DNA of 64,000 bases from Streptomyces sp. C10-9-1 (GCF_024497955.1 NZ_JANHKP010000001.1:124001-188000); one strand, 5' to 3'; shown: positions 26,185 through 35,378, numbered from the stretch's first letter. Notes: generated from the letters alone by a model not told the origin. Program-made: numbers and translations.

Positions 26185-26458
26185 GGCCGCCCGCGGCGGG
26201 CCGCACGCTCGCCGTCATTGGGCCGCGGGGCAGGCCCCGGTGGGGTTCTGTCCTCACGTGCCGGGCCCGTGCCGGCGGCGACGCGAGGGCGACGGCCGCC
26301 GGCAGGACCCGGCGGTCGTGCCGTGGCGCCTGGCGGCACTGCCCCGCTCCATCGAGCTCACGGCCCGGTACGGCGGGCCGACGGCGGAACAGGCGGGGGA
26401 ATCCGCTCCGCCGACCGGACCGCGTACAGGGCGCCATCACCGACACGGGGCGGACTCG

Positions 26459-26614
26459 CGTTCGATCCAGGACTTCAACGGCAACGGCAAGGACGACATC
26501 CTCTGGTACGGCCCGGGCTCCGCGCACGACAGCATCTGGTGCGGAACCACCACCAAGGGCCGCTTCCCGTCCGGCTCCATCGAGGTCAAGGGCACCTACA
26601 CGTCCGTCCCCTGA
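26459..26614 (+). pseudogene. VCBS/FG-GAP repeat remnant
   Basis: A short in-frame stretch encodes one and a half VCBS-type repeats: DFNGNGKDDILWYGPGSA, then a truncated second unit up to a stop at 26614. VCBS repeats bind calcium and occur many times in large secreted proteins. Here no signal peptide and no further repeats are found, and upstream codons in the same frame look random. This is most likely the broken end of a former gene. A GTG at 26240 opens the frame but has no support. Confidence 0.5.
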
Positions 26615-26810
26615 GGGCACCCGAAGGCGGATGATCCCGAGTCGGGGATCACGGTCGGACGATGCGCGCCGTGATCGGCCCGACGCCGTGCGGGCCTTCG
26701 TCCGGGAGCGCCTCTGACAGCCTCCCGCCCGCCTGCGACCACCACCGCAGCCACACCGCGGGAGGCCGCCACCCGCCGTCGGACGCGTGAACGACGCCGC
26801 AGGGCGGGCC
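26615..26810. other. Intergenic region with weak hairpin
   Basis: Between the VCBS remnant and the convergent TPR-like gene lies a 7-bp inverted repeat (26632-26638 with 26645-26651), a possible weak terminator. Nothing else was recognised. Confidence 0.35.
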
Positions 26811-28100
26811 CTACTGCCGGCCGGCCTCCCCCAGGCAGTGCAGGGCCTCGCGGAAGTCGTCGAGCGCGGGCCCGAACTCGCGGGCGGCGACGAGGAAGGC
26901 CGATCGGTCGACCAGGGTCCGGGCGAGGGTTCGCGTTCCCTCTGCCGGGTCGTGCCGGGACAACCGTCGCGCCAGGTCCACCCCGTCGTCGAACAGCGGG
27001 CGCACCCGGTCCGCGAACAGATGGGTGCGGTGCTGCCAGTAGACGGCGGAGCGGATCGTGAGGACCCGGTGCAGACGGACCAGATCGGCCAGATGACGGT
27101 CCGGATCCTCGGCAGCCCGCGCGGCGAGGGTGTCGGCCTCCTCGCGGAGGGCATGACGGCTGTCGAAGTAGCGCTGCCTGGCCTCCGGTGACCAGTCCAG
27201 GGGGTCCACTCCCGCAGGCGGACGCGGCCCATCGGACGGAGGCCGGTCGCTCTCGGCTCCGGAGAGGGTCAACAGCGCGGCCCAGAACGCCGTCTGACGG
27301 CCGCTGCAGCAATGCCGCCCGCCGGTATCGGCCAGCTCCGTCAGCGCGACGCGTGCCTCCTGCCGTACGAGGGCGGCCTGCTCCCCCCGGCCGTGCAGGT
27401 CGAGCATCCGCGCGTGTCCGATCAGCGCCTGGAGACGGCAGGCCGTCCGGCCGGGGTCGTCCGCGGCCCCGGCGGCTTCCGTGTCGACGACCACCCGGAA
27501 CCCGGCGAGCGCTTCACCGGACCGGCCCGCGTCCTGGAGAGCGGCGATCCACGCCAGGTGCGGCCAGGGGAGCGCCCCGCTGCCGGACTCCTCGGGCCGG
27601 ACCGCCTCCACCAGCTCCGTCAGGGCATCGGCGGCCTCGGCATACCGGCCTTCCTCGGAAAGCCCCGTGGCCCAGCCGTACAGCCCTGCGACCACGGGCT
27701 TTCCGGACCGCTCGGCCTGTGCACGGCCGATGGCGAGCATCTCGGCGCGGGTGGCGAGCCCTTCGGCACGTCGCCCCGCGCCGTACAGCTCCCTCTGGTA
27801 CGTGTCGAGGGCCCCGTACAGCACGTCCGCACGGGCCGGATCGGCCGGGTCCATGGACCGCGCCGCGGCCACCGCCTCCTCGCCGAGGGCGAGGGAAGCC
27901 GCATGCCTCCTGCCGGTCGCGGTGTCGTAGGTCTGTCCCCGCAGCGCCCTGGCCAGGAGGGGCAGGTAGGAGGCGGGGCTGACCCGGGCGAGCACCCGGT
28001 AGGCGTCGACCTCCTCGCGCGGCGTACGGCGCCCCGACGCGAGCAGCACGTTCCGCGCTCGCATGATGTCGTCCTGATCGACTGTTCCCGCATGCTTCAT
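26811..28100 (-). CDS. TPR-like helical repeat protein of unknown function
   Basis: The protein has 429 residues and is almost all helical. Repeating Ala/Leu-rich units such as ALGEEAVAAARSMDP, EGLATRAEMLAIGRAQAE, YAEAADALTELVEAV and SGEALAGFRVVVDTE resemble degenerate tetratricopeptide repeats, which bind other proteins. No enzyme domain, signal peptide or membrane segment is visible. Similar repeat proteins are common in Streptomyces. Neighbours give no hint: a VCBS remnant on one side, the pyrimidine operon on the other. Confidence 0.65.
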   Translation of the reverse strand: MKHAGTVDQDDIMRARNVLLASGRRTPREEVDAYRVLARVSPASYLPLLARALRGQTYDTATGRRHAASLALGEEAVAAARSMDPADPARADVLYGALDTYQRELYGAGRRAEGLATRAEMLAIGRAQAERSGKPVVAGLYGWATGLSEEGRYAEAADALTELVEAVRPEESGSGALPWPHLAWIAALQDAGRSGEALAGFRVVVDTEAAGAADDPGRTACRLQALIGHARMLDLHGRGEQAALVRQEARVALTELADTGGRHCCSGRQTAFWAALLTLSGAESDRPPSDGPRPPAGVDPLDWSPEARQRYFDSRHALREEADTLAARAAEDPDRHLADLVRLHRVLTIRSAVYWQHRTHLFADRVRPLFDDGVDLARRLSRHDPAEGTRTLARTLVDRSAFLVAAREFGPALDDFREALHCLGEAGRQ

Positions 28101-28247
28101 GACGGGGATTCTGGGTTCCCGGGAGAGGGCTGGACAAGGCCGACTGCCTGTGCTGTTCCTCCTACGCGAACGCCCTCTGAGCTGTCATGATGGGTGTGAC
28201 GTCCTCCCTCCCTGCCCTGGAGCGCGGGGGTTTCGCCGATCACGCAG

Positions 28248-28296
28248 CGGCACCCGGGCCCGCGCAGGCGACCGCCCTGCGCGGGCCCGGGTGCCG
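28248..28296 (-). terminator. Terminator of the pyrimidine catabolic operon
   Basis: A perfect 21-bp stem (28248-28268 with 28276-28296) with a 7-base loop begins three bases after the last stop codon of the operon. One of the strongest hairpins in the window. Confidence 0.85.
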
Positions 28297-28298
28297 TC

Positions 28299-29312
28299 TC
28301 ACGCGAAGGCGGGGATGACCTCCGCCCCGTAGGCGTCGATCGTCGCCTCCTTCGCGTCGTGCATGTCGTAGACGGCGAACTGGTCGACGCCCAGCGCCCG
28401 CAGGGCCTGGAGCTTCTCGATGTGCGCCCCGGCGGGGCCGAGGAGGCAGAAGCGGTCGACGATCTCGTCGGGGACGAAGTCGGTGGACGGGTTTCCCGCA
28501 CGGCCGTGGTGGCTGTAGTCGTAGCCCTCGCGCTCCTTGACGTAGGCCGTCAGCTCCTCCGGGACCACCTCGGAGTGCTCGCCGTAGCGGGAGACGAGGT
28601 CGGCGACGTGGTTGCCGACCATGCCGCCGAACCAGCGGCACTGCTCCCGGGCGTGGGCCAGGGCCTCCGGGGAGTCGTCGGCGGTGACGTAGGCGGGGGC
28701 CGCGACGCAGACGGTGACCGAGGCCGGGTCGCGGCCGGCCTCGGCAGCTGCTCGCCGGACCGCCTTGACCATCCACTCGGTCAGGAAGGGGTCGGCGAGC
28801 TGGAGGATGAAGCCGTCCGCCTTCTGGCCGGCGAGGGCGAGGGCCCTGGGACCGTAGGCCGCCATCCAGACCGGCAGCCGGCCGCCGCGGACCCACGGCA
28901 GGCGCAGCGTCCTGCCGTCGACCTCCGCCTCCCGCCCCTCGGCCAGGTCGCGGATGACGCCCATGGCCTCGCCGAGCCGGGCCAGGGTGTCGGGCTTGCG
29001 GCCCGCGACCCGCATCGCGGAGTCGCCCCGCCCGATCCCGCACACCGTGCGGTTGCCGTACATCTCGTTGAGCGTGGCGAAGGTGGAGGCGGTCACCTCC
29101 CAGGTACGCGTCCCGGGGTTGGTCACCATGGGCCCCACACGGAGCGTGGTGGTGTGCTCGAGGATGCGGCTGTAGATGACGAACGGCTCCTGCCACAGCA
29201 CGGCCGAGTCGAAGGTCCAGCCGTAGCGGAAGCCGTTGCGCTCCGCGCGGCGCATGAGTCCGACCACCTCGGAGGCGGGCGGGTCGGTCTGGAGGACGAG
29301 TCCGAAGTCCAC
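28299..29312 (-). CDS. F420-type LLM oxidoreductase in a pyrimidine/hydantoin operon
   Basis: The protein has 337 residues and a luciferase-like TIM barrel. VDFGLVLQTDPPASEV starts the barrel, WTFDSAVLWQEPFV and GPMVTNPGTRTWE lie in the cofactor region, and GIGRGDSAMR and WMAAYGPRAL complete the family pattern seen in F420-dependent reductases. GTG 29312 is chosen because AGGAGG lies 7 bases upstream. It ends an operon with dihydropyrimidinase, aminotransferase and beta-ureidopropionase-like genes. It may reduce or oxidise a pathway intermediate. F420 rather than FMN as cofactor is inferred from the family and host. Confidence 0.8.
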   Translation of the reverse strand: MDFGLVLQTDPPASEVVGLMRRAERNGFRYGWTFDSAVLWQEPFVIYSRILEHTTTLRVGPMVTNPGTRTWEVTASTFATLNEMYGNRTVCGIGRGDSAMRVAGRKPDTLARLGEAMGVIRDLAEGREAEVDGRTLRLPWVRGGRLPVWMAAYGPRALALAGQKADGFILQLADPFLTEWMVKAVRRAAAEAGRDPASVTVCVAAPAYVTADDSPEALAHAREQCRWFGGMVGNHVADLVSRYGEHSEVVPEELTAYVKEREGYDYSHHGRAGNPSTDFVPDEIVDRFCLLGPAGAHIEKLQALRALGVDQFAVYDMHDAKEATIDAYGAEVIPAFA

Positions 29313-29323
29313 GCGGGGGCCTC

Positions 29324-30727
29324 CTAGTCGAGGTACTGGCAGGTGGAGCGGGGTGTGTAGACGCCGTGTCCGGCCCGGCCGGTGTAGGTGCGGTTCTCGA
29401 TCACCGTCTCCCCCCGGGAGAGGACGGTCTCGACGCGCCCGGTGACGGTGCGCCCTTCGTAGGCCGAGTAGTCCACGTTCATGTGGTGGGTCGCGGCCGA
29501 CAGGGTCTGGGTGGCGTGCGGGTCGTAGACGACGATGTCGGCGTCCGAACCGGGGGCGATGGTGCCCTTCTTCGGGTAGAGGCCGAACATCCGCGCGGGG
29601 GTGGCGCAGGCGATCTCGATCCAGCGGCGGCGGGAGATGTGCCCGTCGACCACGGCCTGGTGGAGGAGGTCCATCCGGTTCTCCACCCCGGGCAGCCCGT
29701 TGGGGATCTTGGAGAAGTCGCCGCGGCCGAGGTCCTTCTGGCCGGTGAAGCAGAACGGGCAGTGGTCGGTGGAGACCACCTGGAGGTCGTTGGTGCGCAG
29801 CCCCCGCCACAGGGCGGCCTGGTGCTCCCTGGGGCGCAGCGGGGTGGAGCAGACGTACTTGGCGCCCTCGAAGTCCGGCTCGGCGAGGTTGTCGGTGGAC
29901 AGGAACAGGTACTGGGGGCAGGTCTCGCCGAAGACGGGCAGCCCCTTGTCGCGGGCGGCCGCGAGCTCGGCGACGGCCTCCTCGGCGGAGACGTGCACCA
30001 CGTAGAGCGGGGCGCCGGCCACCCGGGCCAGCTGGATGGCGCGGTGGGTGGCCTCGGCCTCCAGCAGCACCTTGCGGACCTCGCCGTGGTGGCGGGGGTC
30101 GGTCTCCCCGCGGGCGAGGGCCTGTTCGACCAGGACGTCGATGGCGATGCCGTTCTCCGCGTGCATCATGATCAGCCCGCCGTTGGCGGAGGAGCGCTGC
30201 ATCGCGCGGAGGATCTGTCCGTCGTCGCTGTAGAAGACGCCGGGGTAGGCCATGAACAGCTTGAAGCTGGTGACGCCCTCCTCGACGAGGTGGTCCATCT
30301 CCTTCAGCGAGGAGGCGTCGACGTCGGAGAGGATCATGTGGAAGGCGTAGTCGACGGCGCAGTTGCCGTCGGCCTTGGCGTACCAGGCGTCCAGCCCCTC
30401 GCGCAGGGAGCGGCCGACGGTCTGGACGGCGAAGTCGACGATGGTGGTGGTGCCGCCCCAGGCCGCCGCCCGGGTGCCGGTCTCGAAGGTGTCGGAGGCG
30501 AAGGTGCCCCCGAAGGGCAGCTCCATGTGGGTGTGCGCGTCGACGCCGCCCGGGATGACGTACCGGCCCGTGGCGTCGATGACGCGGTCGGCGGTCCAGG
30601 ACTCGGCGGCGGGGGTGCCGTGCGCGGCGAGTGCCGCGACGCGGCCGTCCTCCACGAGGACGTCGGCGTGGATCTCGTCTGCGGCGGTGACGACGAGTCC
30701 GCCGCGGATCAGGGTGCGGGTGCTCAT
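29324..30727 (-). CDS. hydA: Dihydropyrimidinase/hydantoinase
   Basis: A 467-residue cyclic amidohydrolase opening the ring of dihydrouracil, dihydrothymine or hydantoins. The zinc ligands are seen in GGVDAHTHMELPFGG, the bridging Lys in VTSFKLFMAYPG, His in MMHAENG and VVHVSAE, and Asp in VVSTDHCPFC. Length and motif order fit dihydropyrimidinase rather than allantoinase. ATG 30727 has an AAGGGA site. The LLM gene starts 11 bases after its stop and an aminotransferase gene lies 49 bases upstream, so all are probably in one operon. Confidence 0.92.
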   Translation of the reverse strand: MSTRTLIRGGLVVTAADEIHADVLVEDGRVAALAAHGTPAAESWTADRVIDATGRYVIPGGVDAHTHMELPFGGTFASDTFETGTRAAAWGGTTTIVDFAVQTVGRSLREGLDAWYAKADGNCAVDYAFHMILSDVDASSLKEMDHLVEEGVTSFKLFMAYPGVFYSDDGQILRAMQRSSANGGLIMMHAENGIAIDVLVEQALARGETDPRHHGEVRKVLLEAEATHRAIQLARVAGAPLYVVHVSAEEAVAELAAARDKGLPVFGETCPQYLFLSTDNLAEPDFEGAKYVCSTPLRPREHQAALWRGLRTNDLQVVSTDHCPFCFTGQKDLGRGDFSKIPNGLPGVENRMDLLHQAVVDGHISRRRWIEIACATPARMFGLYPKKGTIAPGSDADIVVYDPHATQTLSAATHHMNVDYSAYEGRTVTGRVETVLSRGETVIENRTYTGRAGHGVYTPRSTCQYLD

Positions 30728-30776
30728 GGGCGGTCCCTTGCTGGTCGGGTCCCTCAACGGGTCCGCGGGTCTCGGG

Positions 30777-32057
30777 TCACAGGCTGCGCAGGGCCCCTTC
30801 GAGCACGGCGGCGCCCTCCTCGGCCTCGGCGACGGTGAGGGACAGGGGCGGGGCGACGCGCAGCACGCTGGTGCTGTGCCCGCCGCCCTTGCCGATCAGC
30901 AGGCCGTGCTCACGGGCGTGCTCCAGGACCCGGGACGCGGCCCCGGGGTCGGCCTCGTCGGTGCCGGGCCGCACGAGCTCGACGCCGATCATCAGTCCGC
31001 GGCCCCGGACCTCGCGTACCGCCGCGACCTGGGCGGCGACGGCGCGCAGCCGCTCGATCAGCAGCCCGCCGACCCGGCGGGCGTTGCCCTGGAGGTCGTG
31101 TTCCAGCAGGTGGGCGAGGTTGGCGTTGGCGGCGGCCATGGTGAGTGGCGAGCCGCCGAAGGTGGAGATGGAGTTGGCGTCCAGGCTGTTCATCACCTCG
31201 GCGCGGGCGACGACCCCGCCGACGGACATCCCGTTGCCGATGCCCTTGGCGAAGGTGAGCAGGTCCGGAGGGCCGTTCCGGGCGTGGGCCTGCCAGCCCC
31301 AGAAGTGGTCCCCGGTGCGCCCCCAGCCGGTCTGCACCTCGTCGGAGATCCACAGGACGCCGTGGCGTTGCAGGACCTCGCGGAAGGCCGCGTAGAGCCC
31401 GTCGGGGGGTGCGGTGAACCCTCCGACGCCCTGCACCGGTTCCGCGATGAGCGCGGCGGGGGCGCGGGTGTGGCCGAGCAGGTCCTCCAGGTCCGCGACG
31501 CAGGCCGCGGTGAAGTCGGCGTCGGACAGGTGGGCGTAGGGGCCGCGGGTGCGGACACCGCCGTGCACGTAGAGCGTCTGGAGCGGGGACAGGCTGGTCG
31601 GGGACCAGGCGGCGTTGCCGGTCACGGAGACCGTCGAGAAGGAGCGCCCGTGGTAGCTGTTGCGCATCGCGAGGATCTGGTTGGAGCCGCGGTGCGCCGT
31701 GGCGAGCAGCAGGGCGGTGTCGTTGGCCTCGGTGCCGGAGGTGGTGAAGAAGACCCGGGCGTCGGGGATGCCGGAGAGGGAGGCGATGCGCTCGGCGAGT
31801 TCGACCATCGGCCGGTTCAGGTAGAGCGTCGAGGAGTGGATGATCCGCCCCGCCTGCTCGGCGACGGCCTTGGTGACCTCGGGCAGGGCGTGGGCGGTCA
31901 TGGTGGTGAGGATGCCGCCGAAGAAGTCGAGGTAGCGGTTGCCGTCCGCGTCCCAGACGTGGCGGCCCTCGCCGTGGGTGATCTCGATCGGGCGGTCGTA
32001 GTAGAGGGCGAGCCACTCGGGCAGGACGGCGCGGTGGCGGGCGTGGAGGTCGTTCAC
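30777..32057 (-). CDS. Class III PLP aminotransferase, probable beta-alanine-type
   Basis: A 426-residue omega-aminotransferase. SGTEANDTALLLATA and NSYHGRSFSTVSVTG bind pyridoxal phosphate, ISDEVQTGWGRTG holds the conserved Asp, and TFAKGIGNGMSVGG contains the Schiff-base Lys. The operon gives its role: removing the amino group from beta-alanine or beta-aminoisobutyrate made by the upstream nitrilase-family enzyme. GTG 32057 overlaps the stop of that gene (GTGA). Alternative substrates such as alanine:glyoxylate exchange cannot be excluded. Confidence 0.88.
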   Translation of the reverse strand: MNDLHARHRAVLPEWLALYYDRPIEITHGEGRHVWDADGNRYLDFFGGILTTMTAHALPEVTKAVAEQAGRIIHSSTLYLNRPMVELAERIASLSGIPDARVFFTTSGTEANDTALLLATAHRGSNQILAMRNSYHGRSFSTVSVTGNAAWSPTSLSPLQTLYVHGGVRTRGPYAHLSDADFTAACVADLEDLLGHTRAPAALIAEPVQGVGGFTAPPDGLYAAFREVLQRHGVLWISDEVQTGWGRTGDHFWGWQAHARNGPPDLLTFAKGIGNGMSVGGVVARAEVMNSLDANSISTFGGSPLTMAAANANLAHLLEHDLQGNARRVGGLLIERLRAVAAQVAAVREVRGRGLMIGVELVRPGTDEADPGAASRVLEHAREHGLLIGKGGGHSTSVLRVAPPLSLTVAEAEEGAAVLEGALRSL

Positions 32058-32896
32058 GGCCGGACCAGTCCCTCGTAGGCGTCGGGGCGCCGGTCGCGGT
32101 AGAAGGCCCACTGCCGGCGCACGGTCTCGATCAGGTCGAAGTCCAGGTCGCGGACGAGGAGTTCCTCCTCCTTGTCGCTGGCGAGGTCGCCGACGAAGCG
32201 GCCCCGGGGGTCGACGAAGTAGCTGGTGCCGTAGAAGTCGTTGTCGCCGTACTCCTCGGTGCCGACGCGGTTGATGGCGGCGATGAAGTACTCGTTGGCG
32301 ACGGCCGCCGCGGGCTGCTCCAGCTGCCAGAGGTAGGCGGAGAGGCCGCGGTGGGTGGCGGAGGGGTTGTAGACCAGCTGGGCTCCGCCGAGGCCGAGTT
32401 GGCGCCAGCCCTCGGGGAAGTGCCGGTCGTAGCAGATGTACACGCCGACCTTGCCGACGGCGGTGTCGAAGACCGGCCAGCCCGCGTTGCCGGGGCGGAA
32501 GTAGAACTTCTCCCAGAAGCCCTTGACCTGCGGGATGTGGTGCTTGCGGTACTTGCCGAGGTAACTGCCGTCGGCGTCGATCACGGCGGCGGTGTTGTAG
32601 TAGAAGCCGGCGTCCTCGACCTCGAAGACCGGGACCACGATCACCATGCCGGTCTCGCGGGCGAGGTCCTGCATCCGGCGCACGGTCGGGCCGTCGGGCA
32701 CCGGCTCGGCCCACCGGTAGTGCTCCGGGTCCTGCACCTGGCAGAAGTAGGGGGCGTTGAACACCTCCTGGAACCCGATCACCCCGGCGCCCTGGCGGGC
32801 CGCCTCGCGGGCGTGCTCCTCATGCTTGGCGATCATGGACTCGGTGTCGCCGGTCCAGGTCGCCTGGACGAGGGCGGCGCGTACGACATGGGCCAT
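32054..32896 (-). CDS. Nitrilase-family amidohydrolase, probable beta-ureidopropionase
   Basis: The protein has 280 residues. The carbon-nitrogen hydrolase triad is visible as Glu44 (GFQEVF), Lys118 (YRKHHIP) and Cys155 (VYICYDRHFPE). In this operon it should split N-carbamoyl-beta-alanine into beta-alanine, CO2 and ammonia, the step after dihydropyrimidinase. The N-terminal residues and RPGNAGWPVF segment resemble N-carbamoylputrescine and beta-ureidopropionase branches. First gene of the operon. Confidence 0.88.
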   Translation of the reverse strand: MAHVVRAALVQATWTGDTESMIAKHEEHAREAARQGAGVIGFQEVFNAPYFCQVQDPEHYRWAEPVPDGPTVRRMQDLARETGMVIVVPVFEVEDAGFYYNTAAVIDADGSYLGKYRKHHIPQVKGFWEKFYFRPGNAGWPVFDTAVGKVGVYICYDRHFPEGWRQLGLGGAQLVYNPSATHRGLSAYLWQLEQPAAAVANEYFIAAINRVGTEEYGDNDFYGTSYFVDPRGRFVGDLASDKEEELLVRDLDFDLIETVRRQWAFYRDRRPDAYEGLVRP

Positions 32897-33193
32897 GAGC
32901 TGCTCCTTCGACGGGACGCCAGAGAGCCTCTACGCACGTAGATGGGATGCGCAGATGGAGAACGTAAGCCACGTCACACGGCGGGGCAAGACCATCGCCG
33001 TCAACCCGCCGAGTCGATCATGTTTCATCAGCGTGCGGTCGATTGCGGGAGTATGTCCGATCCTCGACGCCACCGCCGGTCCGAAACGGTCGCCCGGCGG
33101 CGGGGAGCGTCCGGCGGGCGACGCGGCCGACGCTGGGGAACGGCCGGATCCGGCACCCCGGAACACGCCTCCCGGACAGCCCGCCGGGGACGC
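32897..33193. promoter_or_regulatory. Promoter region of the pyrimidine operon
   Basis: About 300 bases without a gene lie upstream of the operon and downstream of the long disordered-protein gene. A short interrupted palindrome, CTACG-CA-CGTAG at 32930-32941, lies 34 bases before the first ATG and is a possible operator. The regulator is not in the window. Confidence 0.4.
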
Positions 33194-34882
33194 TCAGCCG
33201 GCGAGACCGGCGACCCGCAGGGCATGGACGAGGTCCCGCTCGCGGGAGGCGGAGACGGCCCGGGCCGCACGGAGCAGCCGCGGCACCAGTCTTCCGGGGT
33301 CCCGCCCGGCGACCGCCGCGGACTCCGCGGCACCGCGGACCTCGACGTAGACGGCGAGCAGGGCATCGGCACGCGGGCCCTGCCCGCGGTCCTCCAGCGC
33401 CAGCGCCGCCTCGGCGATCTCGGCGGCCGGGCGGGCCACGCCCTGGCGCAGGAGCTGCCGGGCGTCCTCGCCGCGCCCCGAGGCGTCCAGGAGCTCGGCG
33501 GCTGCCGCGACCCGGTCCGCGGGCTGGGAGGCCACCTCCCACAGCAGCGTGGAGCGGTCGGCGGCGAGTCCGGCGCGGTCCAGCGCGGCGGCGAGCGGGG
33601 GCAGCCAGTCCACGGGGCGGGCCGCGGCCTCGCAGAGCACGACGTGCGCCTCGCCGCCGCGCCCCTCGGCGCGCAGCCGCCTCAGGTCGGCGGCGGCCTC
33701 CAGTGCGGCGGCGGCGGCACCGGGGGGCACGGGCGGCGGGGCGGGTTCCGGCGGCGCCGCATCGGCGGCGGCACCACCGAAGCGTGCCCCGCGGGGAGTG
33801 TCGGCCGCATCGGGGAGCTGCGGGACGGGGAGGACCGGCAGCGCGGGGGCCTCGGCCGCGTCGTCCTCGATTCCTGCGAACCGTGCACCGCCCCGGCGGC
33901 GCCCGCTCCGGTGCCCGCGGGGTCGGCGCGCCGGGGCGTCGACGGGCGGCGGGGAGGCGGGCGGGTCCGGGGAGACGGCCGGGTCCGGACCGTCGGCGGG
34001 GCCGGGGCCACCCGCGGGGAACGGGGCGGCGCCCGGTTCCCGGGAGGCGGCGTCCTCCTCGGCCCGCCCGGCCGGGGTCCCCGTCCGGCCGGGCCGGGAC
34101 GGGACGGCCGCCGCCCGCGGGAGCCCGCCGGGGGATCGCGGCGCGGGCACCCGGGGGGCCTGCGCACCCCCGAACCACTCGGGCCCGGGAGCGGCAGCCT
34201 CCGGCGGGCACGGGCCGGGCGGGGCGGGGGGCGCGGCATCCGCGGCGGGCGCCGTTCGCGGCGCCCCCTCGGGCAGGTCGCCGGGGAGCGGACCGGCTCC
34301 GCCCGGGGCCCCGGGCGGAGCACCGTGGCCGCCCGGCCCCGGCGGGCGGCCACGGGCCTCCACGCCGGCCGCGTTCACCCGCGCCAGCCGCGCGGAGAGC
34401 TCGGCGATCCGGGCCATCGCCCGGGCGTGGTCGTCGCGGGTCCACGCCAGCTCGTGGGAGAGCCGCTCCGCCTCGGGGCCCCGCTCCGGTACACCCGCGA
34501 GGAGCCTCAGCAGCTCCTCGGCACGCCCCTTGGCATGGAGTTCCTCGCGGAGCATCAGCTCCAGCCGCTCCTGGAGCGCCCCGGCCCCGCCCGGCAGCCG
34601 GTCGTGTGCGGCGGCCGCGGCGGCGTGGAGGGCGCGGGCCCGCGCGGACTCGCGTCCCGCGTAGACGGCTCCCGCTGCCGCCGCCAGGTCGTGCAGAAGC
34701 GACTCGACCACGTCCCAGGGCGGTATCTCGGTTCCGTCCAGGCAGGCGCGCAGGCCGTCGGGGTCCCGTCGGCGGAAGATCGCGTACCAGCCGTCCGTGC
34801 GGTCGATCCGGCCGGTGAGGTCCGCCAGGTATCGCGCGAACGCCCCGGCCTCGACCGGCAGTTGATGCACCGTCATCGCCAT
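33194..34882 (-). CDS. Large disordered Pro/Ala/Gly-rich protein with helical ends
   Basis: A 562-residue protein without a recognised enzyme domain. Residues 1-190 are helical and hold a coiled-coil-like region (ERLELMLREELHAKGRAEELL; SHELAWTRDDHARAMARIAE). Residues about 190-400 are low-complexity Pro/Gly/Ala with two similar short motifs (GARFAGIEDD and GARFGGAAAD). The last 160 residues are again helical repeats like those of TPR proteins. It is probably a cytosolic scaffold or regulator; function unknown. ATG 34882 fits the start of the conserved helical part. Confidence 0.62.
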   Translation of the reverse strand: MAMTVHQLPVEAGAFARYLADLTGRIDRTDGWYAIFRRRDPDGLRACLDGTEIPPWDVVESLLHDLAAAAGAVYAGRESARARALHAAAAAAHDRLPGGAGALQERLELMLREELHAKGRAEELLRLLAGVPERGPEAERLSHELAWTRDDHARAMARIAELSARLARVNAAGVEARGRPPGPGGHGAPPGAPGGAGPLPGDLPEGAPRTAPAADAAPPAPPGPCPPEAAAPGPEWFGGAQAPRVPAPRSPGGLPRAAAVPSRPGRTGTPAGRAEEDAASREPGAAPFPAGGPGPADGPDPAVSPDPPASPPPVDAPARRPRGHRSGRRRGGARFAGIEDDAAEAPALPVLPVPQLPDAADTPRGARFGGAAADAAPPEPAPPPVPPGAAAAALEAAADLRRLRAEGRGGEAHVVLCEAAARPVDWLPPLAAALDRAGLAADRSTLLWEVASQPADRVAAAAELLDASGRGEDARQLLRQGVARPAAEIAEAALALEDRGQGPRADALLAVYVEVRGAAESAAVAGRDPGRLVPRLLRAARAVSASRERDLVHALRVAGLAG

Positions 34883-34955
34883 CCTGCCCGTTGGTGAGGT
34901 CCAACCGGGAGGCCATTCGACCGCAGTCGTGTTACGGCACTGCTACACAGCGTTT

Positions 34956-35339
34956 TCAGAAGGTGACCGCGATGCCCGTATGAGGCCGCTTGCCGAGGCG
35001 GACGACGGTTGCCGGCCAGTCGATGGCCCAGAACTGCCAGGTGTACTTCCGGGAGAGCAGCCTGCGCACGGCGCGGGTACCGGCCTCGTCGAGCAGGCGG
35101 CCCGTCCCTTCGGCGCTCACCGCGCCCCCGGCGACGTTGCCGCGCGCATCGCACACGGTGACCACCACACGGCCGTCCCTGCGCAGCCGCTTGACCTTCC
35201 AGGAGTCGGTGCGCGTCCACACGAAGAGCTCGCCGCCCTCGACGGCGAACCAGACGGGGGTCGCCACGGGCGTCCCGTCCTTGCGGTAGGTGGTGAGGCT
35301 GACGTAGCGGGCCCCGGCGAAGCTGTCTGCTGCGTTCAT
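34956..35339 (-). CDS. PPOX-class F420/flavin split-barrel oxidoreductase
   Basis: The protein has 127 residues and is one pyridoxamine-phosphate-oxidase-like split barrel. YVSLTTYRKDGTPVATPVWF and LFVWTRTDSWKVKRLRRDGRV are typical of the F420-binding PPOX subgroup with 'TxRKDGxP' and 'KxxRL' motifs. It should reduce or bind an F420-linked substrate, unknown. ATG 35339 is preferred over GTG 35351 as it is closer to the conserved start. Located next to an XRE regulator gene on the same strand. Confidence 0.82.
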   Translation of the reverse strand: MNAADSFAGARYVSLTTYRKDGTPVATPVWFAVEGGELFVWTRTDSWKVKRLRRDGRVVVTVCDARGNVAGGAVSAEGTGRLLDEAGTRAVRRLLSRKYTWQFWAIDWPATVVRLGKRPHTGIAVTF

Positions 35340-35378
35340 GCCCGCCGACACTACGCCCCGGGGGCGCCCGGTGCGCCG

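Noticed and set aside
26165..27232. Minus-strand frame of 355 codons overlapping the TPR-like gene
   Set aside because: It is Arg/Gly/Ser-rich, overlaps a better gene in another frame and has no ribosome site or motif.
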